From NCBI GenBank assembly GCA_036306585.1, contig JAXJZF010000005.1, positions 186,001-250,000 on the forward strand: DNA of 64,000 nt, read 5' to 3'. This DNA is from Aphodovivens sp036306585. Its GTDB lineage: Bacteria; Actinomycetota; Coriobacteriia; Coriobacteriales; Eggerthellaceae. Of this stretch, positions 24,747-34,580 are shown in pieces. Numbering within the stretch: position 1 is the stretch's first letter; the number at the start of each line of letters is the position of its first letter. The translations under genes were made by a program, and so were the position numbers. The notes below the pieces were generated by a model. It searched no databases. It had not been told where the DNA came from and saw only the letters and a list, made by a program, of their open reading frames with translations.

Positions 24747-26557
24747 CGGTTGAAGAAGCGGGCTCGGGCTGCGAGGGCTCTCGCAGCCGCGAGCGCGCCA
24801 AGAAGGGCTGCGCATGCCGTCGCGGCAAGCACGGCGCCCGTGCTGTCCCCGGTGCGCGCAAGCCCGTTGCCACCCTGTCCGGACGCATTGTCGTCCGGGC
24901 GGGGATCGGCGTTGCTCGAAGGGTCGGTGACGGCGTCGTCATCGAGGTTGTCAGGATCGTTCGGGCCTGTTTCGTCGTCGGGGTTTTCGCCGCCGTCGTC
25001 ATTCGGCACGTTGTCGGTGCCGGGGTCGGTGTCCGGGCCGAGCGAGGGCCCCGCGGGCTCATCGGCCTCCACCCCGTAAGCGCGCAGCACGAACGTCACG
25101 GGGCTGTGCGGGTCGGAATATGCGGGCTCGGCTGCTCCGTCGCGTAGGAAGAAGCTTCTGATCTCGGTTTGCGGGTCCGCGGTGTACAGCGGGTTGCCGT
25201 ATTCGTCGACGTTCTGGTCGGTCCCGAGGGTGACGGCGCCGTCCGAGGAAACCAGCTCTATGGCGATGGCGCCGTACCCCGAGGGCACGGAAGCGCTTTC
25301 ATCCACCTCGACCGTCGTGTAACCTGCATGCTCGACGGTTCCCTCGGCCAAGATGATGGCCTGAGACGGGTCGGTGTCGGGCACATGGTTTTCGTCGACG
25401 GGGTAGTACGAGATGCGATAGTCGGCGCCCTTCGAGGTCGTCATGAACATCACTTCCGACAGGCGCTCCCCGGCAGCGAAATCGTACACGTTCGCGCAGG
25501 CGAGGGTCGCCTTGCCATCCGACGATGCCTCTTTCGAGTTTACGGTCGCCACCGCGCCGTCGGAGTCGAGCGCGTAGACGGTGCGATCGGTTACGGGACG
25601 TGCGCCTGCTATCGCGTAGTTCGGGCTATGCGGGTTATCCTGCAGGATCGTGCCGTCTTCGTACGATACCCAGATGTAAGGGGCCACCTCTCCGTCGGCG
25701 AGTTCGCTGTTCTTCACCAGCCAGGCGCCGTCGTTGTGCGGAAGCTCCCCTTCTTGCGGGGCGAAGTTCTCCTTCGGGAAGCTGTCGTCCCATCCGACGA
25801 TGCATATGGAGTGGTTGGCATAGCTTTCGCTGAACGCTGGGCACCATAATGCGGCGGTGTCGGGATCGTAGAGGTCGAGCGACAGGTTGCAGCTGGTCGC
25901 GACGCCGCCATAGTTCCTGATCGCTTCTTTGACTTCTTCGGGCGACGCGTCGTCCAGATAGGCGATATCGGTGATCTCCAGCGCATTGGGCGCGGTGGAA
26001 AGCTTTTCCGGGGGCGTTTCCTCATAGTAGATGCCCATGGGGTCCGACTCGCTTCCGGTGTAATAGGGGATATCCGATTCGAGCTTGGGCCCTTTTCCTG
26101 ACATTAGGTAGCCGGTCACCATGTCGCCGTACCCCGAGTCGTCGCGTGTGCCGCGTGTCATCCAGCCGTACGCGGGGGAGATCCCCGAGGCTTCTTTCGC
26201 TGCGTTCAGGACCGACCACGGAATAGCTTCCTCCGACAGGTCGATGCTGCTGCTTGCAAGCCCATTGGCGATGGCATAGGATTCCACCGCCGCCATGCCG
26301 GCGAATGCCCAGCACATGCCCCAAGGGGCTTGGTTGCGGACGCCGGACGTCAGCCCAAGCGGGCGGGGGTCGTACGACGTCTCCTCGGCGTTGGCGGAGG
26401 CCTCCGTGGCAGCCGTCCCGTCGCTTGCCGGCTCGGCATAGGCGGGTGATGCGGCAGGGGCGAGGGATGCTGTCAGCAGGAAAGCAGATGCCAGGCCGAT
26501 AGCGCGGTTGGCGGGCGTTGCTGCGGTTTTCGAACGGCGGGTGGGATGGGTGGACAC
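24743..26557 (-). CDS. Wall-anchored papain-family (C1) cysteine protease
   Basis: A 604-residue exported protease. The start is GTG 26557 behind AAGGAG. A signal peptide ends near residue 42 (SPAYAEP). The C1 peptidase domain covers about 60-330, with oxyanion Gln76 and nucleophile Cys82 (NQAPWGMCWAF), His249 (NHSICIVGWDD) and Asn283 (LVKNSELADG). A beta-rich lectin-like domain spans about 330-500. A Asp/Pro/Asn-rich spacer, LARTG sorting motif, membrane helix and Arg-rich tail end the protein. It would cleave proteins at the cell surface, perhaps host mucins or the neighbouring adhesins; substrate is unknown. Its stop overlaps the end of the convergent adhesin gene by four bases. Confidence 0.88.
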   Translation of the reverse strand: MSTHPTRRSKTAATPANRAIGLASAFLLTASLAPAASPAYAEPASDGTAATEASANAEETSYDPRPLGLTSGVRNQAPWGMCWAFAGMAAVESYAIANGLASSSIDLSEEAIPWSVLNAAKEASGISPAYGWMTRGTRDDSGYGDMVTGYLMSGKGPKLESDIPYYTGSESDPMGIYYEETPPEKLSTAPNALEITDIAYLDDASPEEVKEAIRNYGGVATSCNLSLDLYDPDTAALWCPAFSESYANHSICIVGWDDSFPKENFAPQEGELPHNDGAWLVKNSELADGEVAPYIWVSYEDGTILQDNPHSPNYAIAGARPVTDRTVYALDSDGAVATVNSKEASSDGKATLACANVYDFAAGERLSEVMFMTTSKGADYRISYYPVDENHVPDTDPSQAIILAEGTVEHAGYTTVEVDESASVPSGYGAIAIELVSSDGAVTLGTDQNVDEYGNPLYTADPQTEIRSFFLRDGAAEPAYSDPHSPVTFVLRAYGVEADEPAGPSLGPDTDPGTDNVPNDDGGENPDDETGPNDPDNLDDDAVTDPSSNADPRPDDNASGQGGNGLARTGDSTGAVLAATACAALLGALAAARALAARARFFNR

Positions 26558-26787
26558 GGCGGCTCCTTCGGCAGCGGTTCGGCTATGATGCGGCAGCCAT
26601 TCTACTCCGCCTCGGCGTGATGGCGGCCCCGGCATTTCTTTTCCAGAAAAGCGCCGCCGTTTTGCGGGCTCCCGATACCAAACCGTCATCTTCCTATTCA
26701 AATGGGTCTAATATAATCCCAAAGGCAGCATTTACACCGACCCCGCTGTTACCCATGTTGAACCACGCACGAGTGCAGGAGAGTATG
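26558..26787. promoter_or_regulatory. Divergent promoter region of the protease and the giant surface protein
   Basis: A 230-bp region between divergent starts. Rightward, TATAAT at 26712-26717 lies about 75 bases before the start. Leftward, the complement of 26599-26604 reads TAGAAT about 40 bases from the protease GTG. No convincing -35 boxes are seen, so an activator may be needed. Confidence 0.45.
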
Positions 26788-29700
26788 ATGGAAATGCGTC
26801 TCACGATCACGCAGAAGGCCGGGCGCGCTGTTCTGGCGGCGATCCTCGCGTTGGGCACGGTGCTCATCGTCGACGGATCCGCATATGCCGAACCGTCCCA
26901 GCCCGCCGTCTCGGCTTCCGCCGACGGATCCGCCGCTTCGGCGACCGCCGATGCCCAGGCTTCCTACCAGCAGTACCTTTCCGACAGGACGCCCACCGGC
27001 TCCTCGGTCGGCTGGGGGGATCTCTATTACGATGAAAGCTACGACGGCACGCCCCTTTCGCTGCTGGTTGACGGCCAGGAGCAAACGTTCGACCATGGTT
27101 TCTGGGCCCATGCCGATTCGAGCATCTATTTTAACGACATCCGGGAATACGGCTACGAGCGCTTCGAGGCCATGGTGGGCCTGTCCCACACCGCCCGCGT
27201 TACGGGCAAGAGCGCCGAGGTCGTGTTCAAGGTGGTCGCCGATGGCCAGACGGTCTGGCAAAGCGATCCCATGACCGAGCGGAGCGATGCCGTCGAGGTG
27301 TCGCTCGACGTGTCCGGCTACAAGGTCATCCAGCTGGTTGCCGAGGCGGTGAACAAATCCGCCCATCCAAACAACCATGCCGTGTGGGCCGATGCGAAGT
27401 TCATCAAGCCGCAGGCGACGCCGTGGCTGTCGGTTTCCGATAAGGAGTTCTCCAACCCCGAGCAGGTGACCCCGGCCAATATCCTGGAAGGCGCGTTCGC
27501 CCGCACGCTTTCGGGCCCCGTGGGCGAAACCGATGCCCCTGTCGTCGGAAGCGACGGCACGCTGCGCAACGGCAAGGAGGGCAACGACCTTTCCGATGCC
27601 ATCACCTACTCCACCGACTACGTTGCGGGGAGCACGGGCAATTTCTCCATCACCTACACCGTCGAGGACGCGCAGGGTCTGGTGCGCTCCCGCACCGTCG
27701 GCATGACCGTGCGCGGCGACGAGGTGTTCTGCGCCGATGCCGACCTCGATTATCTGACCACGCCTTTCGCCAGCTTCCTGTATGCGGGGCGCGACTACTT
27801 CGACGAGCAGGGCAAGGCTGCGTTCGACCTGTCGGTCAAGACGCTGCTCGATTTCGGAAACGATGTCGACCGCTACCAGCTGGTGAACCACTGGGGCCAG
27901 GCCTGGAAAGTCACCATCAACCTTCAGGAGCATGGCATCTTCATGCCGACTGCCGATGCGAGCTACCTGTGCAGCACCATCATGGACTGCGAGCCGCGCA
28001 CCTTCCATGTGAAGGACTGGGGCACCCAGGTGACGTCCAAGGGCGGCGTTGCCGAAACGGTGACGTTCTACGTTGCGCCCAAGTACGGCGAAAAGGATGC
28101 GGACGGCCAGGTCTACTACCACACCCGCTTGCTCCAAACCGAGGTCAACGCTTCGCGCTTCCTGGCGAACATCCAAGATGGCATGACCGATGCGCAGCGT
28201 TTGCGCGCGGTGCTTTCGCCTTATTCCGGTTGGATCCGCTACGAAGGCGGCGGCCAGGTGATGGACGAGGCGCTCGCCGACGGCAGGTCCGTATGCGGCG
28301 GCAATGCGCGCGGCAGCATCTACCTTTCGCAGCGCATGGGCATCAAGGCCTATTGGGTGCGCACCACCTCGCATGCATGGAGCAACGTGAAGCTCAACCG
28401 CGACGACAGCGGCGTGTCCGGCGATAGGGGGCTGTACTACCGCATCGACCTCCTTGCAGGATCGAGCTGCTTCATCTCCATCGACGCCAATCATCAGGGT
28501 TTCCATGGGCACCATAAGGAGCTCCACTTCAACCGCATGAAGGGCTACCCCGACATGGTTTCGGAAAACTACCCCTATGCCTGGACCGCTTGGCCGAGCG
28601 TCTCGCTCGATGTCGAGGACTCCTGGGTGGTGCTCGCTCCCGAGGATGCCGCCACCTTCGATCCGGAAAAGCTCGTGATCTCCGCTTCGAGCATCTACGA
28701 GGGCGATCTGAAGGATTCGGTCGAGGTGGATTGCGGCGAACTGCGCGCTAACGACCAGGGCGTGTTCGACGCCGGATACTATCCCATCGTCTACACCGCT
28801 GCCGACTCCCGTGGCAACAAGGCTACCGCCACCGTCAACGTGCAGGTTGTGGGCGGCGACGTGATCAGGGCGAACGCCGAGAACTGCGCTCAGAACACCA
28901 ACAGCACGTTTTTGCCGGACGCCGGCGGCAACCTTCCCAGTCTGTGGAACGGCTCCGGCGAGGCGGTGTACAGCTACGGCATCGCCCAGAACGACGGCGG
29001 CAAGTCGGTCACCTACGATGTCGATCGCGGAAACGGCGCGCGGCTCACCTGCCTCGATGCATGGGTGGGGCTGCATCGTTCCACGCGCGATAGCCAGTGG
29101 GGATACAACGGCAAGGTCCGCTTCATCGTGAAGGCGTCCGTTCCCACGGCCGATGGCGGCTTCGAGGACAGGGTCCTCTACACGAGCGCCGATATGACGC
29201 GCTACACCGTTCAGGAGCATGTGCTCGTGAAGATCCCCGAGGATGCGGTGTCCGTCACGCTGACCAGCGAGTCGCTTGGCAACGGCAACGGCCATGCGCG
29301 TTGGGGCAGCCCGCGCTTCTTCACCTCCGATATTCTGGACGAGGTCCCCGTGGCTCCGGCTATCTCGGGCGTCGAGGATGGCGCCGTGTATTCCCATGCC
29401 GTCACCCCCGACGTCGAGGGCGCGTCCCGCGTGAACCTGTATCGGAAGAACCTTCCTGTGGTGGTCGACCCCGACACCGGCTTGCCGGTCGAGGACGGCT
29501 CTGCCGAGACGAACGCCGATCTGCCGATATCCGCAGCGCTTGCGCCCGGCGATTGGGGCGACGAGGTGGCTGGCTACCAGGTAGGCGATTCCATCGAGGA
29601 CGAGGGCATCTACACCCTTGTGGCGGTCAACGGGTACAACCAGAAGGCGATGGTGTCGTTCACCATCGACCATAGCGCCGCGCCCGACGATCCCGCCATT

Positions 29701-32496
29701 TCGTTCCCCCAGATGACGGTGGGCGAGGAAGGCCCCTATGCGATCGAGGTGCATGGACCGGAAGGCGCCGGCTATTCCTATGAGGTTGCTGACGAGACGA
29801 TCCTTTCCATCGGAGAGGACGGAACGATCGTTCCCCGTGCGGCGGGTTCCACGGCGGTTTACGTGACCATGGAGATCGCCGGATACGACTACGGGCCTTA
29901 CGAGGTCATCGCCACGGTGGACCCGCGCACGGTCAAGCTCAAAACCGATGACGCGACCATCGACGCCGGGCAGCTGCTGGATTCCATCGGCTGTCGGATA
30001 ACCGAAGGCTCGCTTATGGAAGGCGACTCCCTCGAGGGGCTGCCGTTCGAGGTCACCGACGCCGAGGGCAACCCGGCCGACTACTCCCATCCGGGCACCT
30101 ACCAGGTGAAGGTGCAAGGCTCTGCTTTGGGCTCCAACTACTCCGTCGAGGTCGAACCCGGCACCCTTACGGTCAAGAAGATCGAGACGACGCTCGCAGG
30201 GTCCGATGCGACCGCGACGTTCGGCGACGTGATCGATGTGTCCGCCTTGTTCGACGCGGATCCGGTTTCGGATCGCATCGAATACCAGATCGTCGCTGGG
30301 TCGGGCACGACGGGCGAGGGAATCCTCGATGGCCATGTGCTCGAGGTCTCCAAAGTCGGCGCATTCGTCATCAGGGCGTATATCCAGGCCGATCAGGACC
30401 ATGCTGCAAGCGAAGCGGTTGCCACGCTGACGGTGGATAGAAGGGTGCTGGCGGCAAGCGATTTCGCCCCGCTTTCGAGCAGGGTGTACACCGGCGACCC
30501 GATAGAGCCTCCGGTGCACGCGGTCGGGGCGCTGTCGCTCCAGGACTTCACGGTGTCGTATCGCGACAACGTGAATGCCGGCGCGGCCGCGGCGGTGGTG
30601 ACGGGCGTGGGGAACTGTTCTGGGCAGGTGACGTTGGCATTCGCCATCGAGCGTGCCCAGGCCGATGCCTCCATGACCCATGCGGAAGGCCTGGTTGCAG
30701 CCGGTATCCAGGGTTCCGTCACGCTGCCCGCGCTTCCCGAGGGCGCGGCCTACGGTGCGCCCTCCAGCGCTGACGGCGCCGTTTCGTCGCTGAGCGTGAA
30801 TGCCGGCAAGCTGACGTTTGCGGGGGCCGAGGATGTCGTCGCCGGGCAGGTGTACGAGGTCTCGGTGCCCGTGAGCGGCGCGCTGAACTACGAGGACTAC
30901 CGGATTGTCGTCTCCTTGGCGGGCGCGGATGCCGATCCCGGCACCATTCCCGGGCTCAGCATCTCCTTCCCCGAGATGACCATCGGCGATGGGGGCTCGC
31001 ACCGGGTCGGCGTGAAGGCTCCCGCAGGTGCTGCGATCTCCTACGAGGTGGAGGACGAATCGATCCTTTCGATCTCCGCGGATGGGTCCATCGCCACCAA
31101 ATCCGCCGGTTCCACGCTGGTGAACGTCACCGTGTCGGTGGACGGGGTCGAATACGGCCCGTTCCCCTACCTCGCGGTCGTGTCGCCGCGGCACCTGGCG
31201 GTTGCCGTGGGCGATGCCCAGATGTTCACGGGAGCGGCGCTGCCGGCGTTCAGCTGCGAGCTCGAAGGGTCGCTGCTTCCTGGCGACAGCTTGGGCGATG
31301 TCGCGTACTCGGTGATCGATGAGGCGGGCGCTCGCGCGGACACTTCGGTGCCTGGGACCTACCGCGTGATCGCCGATGTCGCGGATCTGGGCTCCAACTA
31401 TCAGGTGGAGGTCCTGCCCGGCGCGTTGGCGGTGCTCCAGGAGACGGTTGATGCCTCGAATCTCGATGACTGGGTTTCCGTTTCCTTCGATGACTCCAAG
31501 GTCGCCGAGGGGGCATGGGTGAACGGCCCGGTGACCGTTTCCTCCCTTGGGCGGACGGGCGCTGCGGGCGTGTACGATCTGGTGCTTGCTGCTGGCGCTG
31601 CGTCGGCCCTGGGCGCAGATGATGGAAAGTCCATCCAGATCGATGCCGAGGGCGAGCTCTCCACCGTGCTGCGCCTGGGCGTTTCGGCCGGACAGGGTGC
31701 CAATGCCGGTGCGTTCACGTCTGCCTTCGACGTGGTGACGCGCATCGACGAAACCGCTCCGACGGCAAGCGCGTCCGTTTCGTTCGCCGGCGGCGAAGCC
31801 GATGCCGATGGCGCAGCCGGCGGCGCGGTCAAGGGCGAGGGCCCGGCAACCGTGCTGATCGTCGCCGATGATGTCTTTCCCGCGGGGGCGAACAAGGCAA
31901 GCGGCGTCACCCAGGTGCGCGTGGAGGTGCGCTCGGCGGATGGCCGCACCGTCTTCTCCGGCACCGAGGACGCTTCCTCCACGTCGCTGGAGCTTGCCGA
32001 CCCCGGCGCCTACACGGTCTCTGCCGTCGCCATCGATGCCGCCGGCAACGAGAGCGCTCCGGCTGTTCTGGAGCTTGAAGTGACCAAGGCTGCCTCCGAC
32101 GGTTCCGAGGCCGATCCGGATGGCGGCCAGGGCGGCGGCGACGAAGATGGGTCCGGCGGCACCTCCGATAACGAGCCGAATGGCGACGAGGGGTCTGGCG
32201 GCACGCCGGGCGGGCCTTCGGGCGGCGGCGAAGGAACCGGAGGCGATGCGGGCGGCGCGCCCGGGGGCGACGGCGGATCGACCGGAGGCTCCGGCGGTGG
32301 CGACGGTTCTGCAGGCGATGACGCCTCCGGTCCTGCAGGCGACGGTGCCGATACGGGTGCCTCCGATTCCGAAAAGGATGCCGGAGAGCTGGCATCTACG
32401 GGGGACGGGGCGGCATGGGCGGCTGTGCCGGCCATCGCAGCGGCGTTTGCCGCCAGCGCGGTGCTCGTCTTCTTGGCGATGCGCCGTCGCGACTAG
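26788..32496 (+). CDS. Giant wall-anchored protein with NPCBM and transglutaminase-like domains
   Basis: A 1902-residue surface protein. ATG 26788 has GGAG six bases upstream; ATG 26785 is equally possible. The signal peptide ends near AYAEP (about residue 32). An NPCBM-type carbohydrate-binding domain spans about 65-205. A transglutaminase-like core has Cys503 (VCGGNARG), His529 (SHAWSNVK) and Asp554. A second NPCBM-like domain lies at about 695-850. Two copies of an approximately 155-residue Ig-like/MBG block follow (near bases 29698-30175 and 30955-31430), then more beta repeats, a Gly/Ser/Asp-rich spacer, an LASTG motif, a membrane helix and RRRD. It probably binds glycans and crosslinks or hydrolyses peptides at the surface; substrate is not known. 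Confidence 0.88.
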   Translation: MEMRLTITQKAGRAVLAAILALGTVLIVDGSAYAEPSQPAVSASADGSAASATADAQASYQQYLSDRTPTGSSVGWGDLYYDESYDGTPLSLLVDGQEQTFDHGFWAHADSSIYFNDIREYGYERFEAMVGLSHTARVTGKSAEVVFKVVADGQTVWQSDPMTERSDAVEVSLDVSGYKVIQLVAEAVNKSAHPNNHAVWADAKFIKPQATPWLSVSDKEFSNPEQVTPANILEGAFARTLSGPVGETDAPVVGSDGTLRNGKEGNDLSDAITYSTDYVAGSTGNFSITYTVEDAQGLVRSRTVGMTVRGDEVFCADADLDYLTTPFASFLYAGRDYFDEQGKAAFDLSVKTLLDFGNDVDRYQLVNHWGQAWKVTINLQEHGIFMPTADASYLCSTIMDCEPRTFHVKDWGTQVTSKGGVAETVTFYVAPKYGEKDADGQVYYHTRLLQTEVNASRFLANIQDGMTDAQRLRAVLSPYSGWIRYEGGGQVMDEALADGRSVCGGNARGSIYLSQRMGIKAYWVRTTSHAWSNVKLNRDDSGVSGDRGLYYRIDLLAGSSCFISIDANHQGFHGHHKELHFNRMKGYPDMVSENYPYAWTAWPSVSLDVEDSWVVLAPEDAATFDPEKLVISASSIYEGDLKDSVEVDCGELRANDQGVFDAGYYPIVYTAADSRGNKATATVNVQVVGGDVIRANAENCAQNTNSTFLPDAGGNLPSLWNGSGEAVYSYGIAQNDGGKSVTYDVDRGNGARLTCLDAWVGLHRSTRDSQWGYNGKVRFIVKASVPTADGGFEDRVLYTSADMTRYTVQEHVLVKIPEDAVSVTLTSESLGNGNGHARWGSPRFFTSDILDEVPVAPAISGVEDGAVYSHAVTPDVEGASRVNLYRKNLPVVVDPDTGLPVEDGSAETNADLPISAALAPGDWGDEVAGYQVGDSIEDEGIYTLVAVNGYNQKAMVSFTIDHSAAPDDPAISFPQMTVGEEGPYAIEVHGPEGAGYSYEVADETILSIGEDGTIVPRAAGSTAVYVTMEIAGYDYGPYEVIATVDPRTVKLKTDDATIDAGQLLDSIGCRITEGSLMEGDSLEGLPFEVTDAEGNPADYSHPGTYQVKVQGSALGSNYSVEVEPGTLTVKKIETTLAGSDATATFGDVIDVSALFDADPVSDRIEYQIVAGSGTTGEGILDGHVLEVSKVGAFVIRAYIQADQDHAASEAVATLTVDRRVLAASDFAPLSSRVYTGDPIEPPVHAVGALSLQDFTVSYRDNVNAGAAAAVVTGVGNCSGQVTLAFAIERAQADASMTHAEGLVAAGIQGSVTLPALPEGAAYGAPSSADGAVSSLSVNAGKLTFAGAEDVVAGQVYEVSVPVSGALNYEDYRIVVSLAGADADPGTIPGLSISFPEMTIGDGGSHRVGVKAPAGAAISYEVEDESILSISADGSIATKSAGSTLVNVTVSVDGVEYGPFPYLAVVSPRHLAVAVGDAQMFTGAALPAFSCELEGSLLPGDSLGDVAYSVIDEAGARADTSVPGTYRVIADVADLGSNYQVEVLPGALAVLQETVDASNLDDWVSVSFDDSKVAEGAWVNGPVTVSSLGRTGAAGVYDLVLAAGAASALGADDGKSIQIDAEGELSTVLRLGVSAGQGANAGAFTSAFDVVTRIDETAPTASASVSFAGGEADADGAAGGAVKGEGPATVLIVADDVFPAGANKASGVTQVRVEVRSADGRTVFSGTEDASSTSLELADPGAYTVSAVAIDAAGNESAPAVLELEVTKAASDGSEADPDGGQGGGDEDGSGGTSDNEPNGDEGSGGTPGGPSGGGEGTGGDAGGAPGGDGGSTGGSGGGDGSAGDDASGPAGDGADTGASDSEKDAGELASTGDGAAWAAVPAIAAAFAASAVLVFLAMRRRD

Positions 32497-32522
32497 CGTC
32501 TGAACGTCCAGGTGATTGAAGA

Positions 32523-32557
32523 CGCCGCCCTTTGCCCGCGAGGTGCAAAGGGCGGCG
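32523..32557 (+). terminator. Terminator after the giant surface protein
   Basis: A perfect 13-bp stem (32523-32535/32545-32557), 9-nt loop, with T-rich sequence downstream. It lies 26 bases after the stop. Confidence 0.75.
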
Positions 32558-32626
32558 CTCGTTTGCTTTAGGATGCATGCTTGGTGCAGGAGTAGTGCGA
32601 TTCGGGCGTTTTCGAGCCGGCTGGGC

Positions 32627-32654
32627 TTGACCGCCGCCCGAGGCGGATTATCAT
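32627..32654 (+). promoter_or_regulatory. Promoter of alr
   Basis: TTGACC (32627-32632), 16-bp spacer, TATCAT (32649-32654); the start codon is 46 bases downstream. A good match to the housekeeping sigma consensus. Confidence 0.6.
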
Positions 32655-32699
32655 TTCGCACGTGAACATCTGGCCTTCCGGAAGGATGAGGGGCATAGC

Positions 32700-33869
32700 G
32701 TGAAATCTACGTTGAAACGCACGTGGGCCGAGATCGATCTCGACGCGCTGGAGCATAACTACACCGTCCTGCGCCGCCGTGTGGGCGAGCAGGTCAAGTT
32801 CCTAGGCGTGGTGAAGGCGGATGCCTACGGGCACGGTTCCGTGCAGGTGTCGCACGAGCTGGAGCGTCTGGGCGCCGACTACTTAGCCGTCAGCAGCCTG
32901 GACGAAGCGGTCGAGCTGCGCGAGAACGGCGTGACCATGCCTATCCTCATCTTGGGTCATACCCCGCGCGGCGAGGTGGGGACCCTCATCCGCTATGGCA
33001 TCACGCAGGCGGTGTCGTGCCTGGCGAAGGCCGAGAACTATAGTGCCGAGGCATCGGAGCTCGGCGCCACGCTGAAGGTCCACATCAAGGTGGACACCGG
33101 CATGGGACGCTTGGGCTTCCTGTGCGCTGGCGACCGTTTCGACGAGGGCGTCGACAACATCGTCTACGCCTGCGGGCTGCCCGGCCTCGAGCCGGAGGGC
33201 ATCTTCACCCATTTCGCCGTTTCCGACGAGGACGAGCAATGGTGCCGCGAGTACACGCAGCGTCAACTCGATCTGTTCCTGCGCGTCATCGATGCCGTGC
33301 AGAAGAAATGGGGGCGCTCCTTCGCCATCAGGCATTGCGCCAACACGGGAGCCGTGGCGCGCTATCCGGAGGCGTCGCTTGACATGGTGCGTCCGGGGCT
33401 TCTGCTGTATGGCTACGGCCCCTTCGCCGAAGAGCTGGGGCTGCGTCCCGTCATGAGCCTGAAATGCGCCATCCAAACCATCAAGATCTATCCGGAGGGC
33501 GCCCGCATCAGCTACGGCGGCACCTTCGTCGCCCAGCGCACGACGCGCGTGGGCGTGCTGCCCTACGGCTACGCCGACGGGTTCTTCCGTATGCTGTCGA
33601 ACCGGTGCAGCGTCCTCACCTCGGACGGCCTGGTGCCCCAGATCGGGCGCATCTGCATGGACATGTCCATGGTCGACCTCACCGATGCCCCCGACGTCAA
33701 GGTGGGCGACACGGTGGAGATATGGGGCGCGGGCAATCCCATCGAGAAGATGGCGGAAGCTGCCGATACGATCCCCTACGAGCTCACCTGCGCCGTGAAC
33801 AAGCGCGTTCCGCGCGTCTACCTGCGCGACGGCAAGGAAGTCTCCCGCGAGCTCATGCTGCGGATGTAG
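32700..33869 (+). CDS. alr: Alanine racemase
   Basis: A 389-residue PLP enzyme that interconverts L- and D-alanine for peptidoglycan. The cofactor Lys39 lies in VVKADAYGHG near the N-terminus, the catalytic Tyr272 in RISYGGTF, and PQIGRICMDMSMVDLT in the C-terminal domain is typical. The length is normal for the family. The start is GTG 32700, supported by homology of the first residues (WAEIDLDALEHNY) and a purine-rich stretch upstream. It has its own promoter and stands alone between surface-protein and reductase genes. Confidence 0.95.
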   Translation: MKSTLKRTWAEIDLDALEHNYTVLRRRVGEQVKFLGVVKADAYGHGSVQVSHELERLGADYLAVSSLDEAVELRENGVTMPILILGHTPRGEVGTLIRYGITQAVSCLAKAENYSAEASELGATLKVHIKVDTGMGRLGFLCAGDRFDEGVDNIVYACGLPGLEPEGIFTHFAVSDEDEQWCREYTQRQLDLFLRVIDAVQKKWGRSFAIRHCANTGAVARYPEASLDMVRPGLLLYGYGPFAEELGLRPVMSLKCAIQTIKIYPEGARISYGGTFVAQRTTRVGVLPYGYADGFFRMLSNRCSVLTSDGLVPQIGRICMDMSMVDLTDAPDVKVGDTVEIWGAGNPIEKMAEAADTIPYELTCAVNKRVPRVYLRDGKEVSRELMLRM

Positions 33870-33873
33870 CGCG

Positions 33874-33908
33874 CTGCAGGGCGGGCGCCGGTTCGCTTCG
33901 CCCTGCAG
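33874..33908 (+). terminator. Inverted repeat after alr
   Basis: Perfect 9-bp arms (33874-33882/33900-33908) with a 17-nt loop and no T-run, five bases after the alr stop. Possibly a weak terminator between the convergent alr and reductase genes. Confidence 0.4.
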
Positions 33909-33968
33909 CTGTTCGAGAGGGGTGCAGGGGTCCCGTCCGATGCTTCGATGCTCGGACCGATGTCCCGA

Positions 33969-34580
33969 TCAGGCTGCCCCTTCGATTTCCATGGTCTCCA
34001 TCTGCTTGCGCGTGACGCCGTTCTTCCTTCCCAGGCCTTCCCAGTACCGGGTGGAGGCGGCGATGAAGATCCGCTTCGGCAGGGGCATGCGGGTGCTGAT
34101 CTCCCGGCTTTCGCTGCGATCGATCGCTCGGGCGAGCTTCCTGACGGCGCGGCTCACGAGGATCTTGAACGGCGTGTCGAGGATGGCCTCGCCGCTGCCT
34201 ATCTTCAGGGCCGACCCGAAGCGGAACCCGTTCTGCTCGCAGAACAGCCGGACCATCTCCACGGCGACATCGTTCTGCTCGGGCTCGATGAATCCGCAAT
34301 TGACCAGAACCGACACGGCGGGCTTATTCTTCGGGGGGTTGGCTTCGAGCGCTTTGAGGAATTCGAGCAGCGTCGAGGGGATCCCATCGGCGTAAAGCGG
34401 AAATGCCAGCAGCACGTTGTCGAACCCTTCCATCGCGCGGCAGAGGTCGACATGGTTCCTCTTCGTCAGGGCGAACGTCGCCGTCTCCTGCTTGCTCCAG
34501 CGCTCGAACAGCTGCGCATAGCGTTTGGAATTGGAACGCGGCGCGCGCGGGCTTGCGTTGATGATCATGGTTTTCGCCAT
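33969..34580 (-). CDS. Flavodoxin-fold NAD(P)H-dependent reductase
   Basis: A 203-residue flavodoxin-like protein. The N-terminal strand and phosphate loop (MIINASPRAPRSNSKRYAQLF) should bind FMN, and LAFPLYADGIPSTLLEFL is the second flavin-contacting motif of NADPH-dependent FMN reductases. Its start overlaps the end of the upstream flavodoxin-family gene by 16 bases, so the pair is one transcript. Such pairs often form a redox unit; electron donor and acceptor cannot be told from sequence. Confidence 0.8.
   Translation of the reverse strand: MAKTMIINASPRAPRSNSKRYAQLFERWSKQETATFALTKRNHVDLCRAMEGFDNVLLAFPLYADGIPSTLLEFLKALEANPPKNKPAVSVLVNCGFIEPEQNDVAVEMVRLFCEQNGFRFGSALKIGSGEAILDTPFKILVSRAVRKLARAIDRSESREISTRMPLPKRIFIAASTRYWEGLGRKNGVTRKQMETMEIEGAA

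Noticed and set aside
21204..24815. A 1203-codon minus-strand frame opposite the truncated adhesin
   Set aside because: Same shadow effect; no signal peptide, membrane helix or motif.
26749..32661. A 1970-codon open frame on the minus strand opposite the giant NPCBM protein
   Set aside because: Long antisense frames are expected where a high-GC gene has G/C at third codon positions. The composition (His/Arg/Val-rich, no signal peptide or domains) is that of a shadow.
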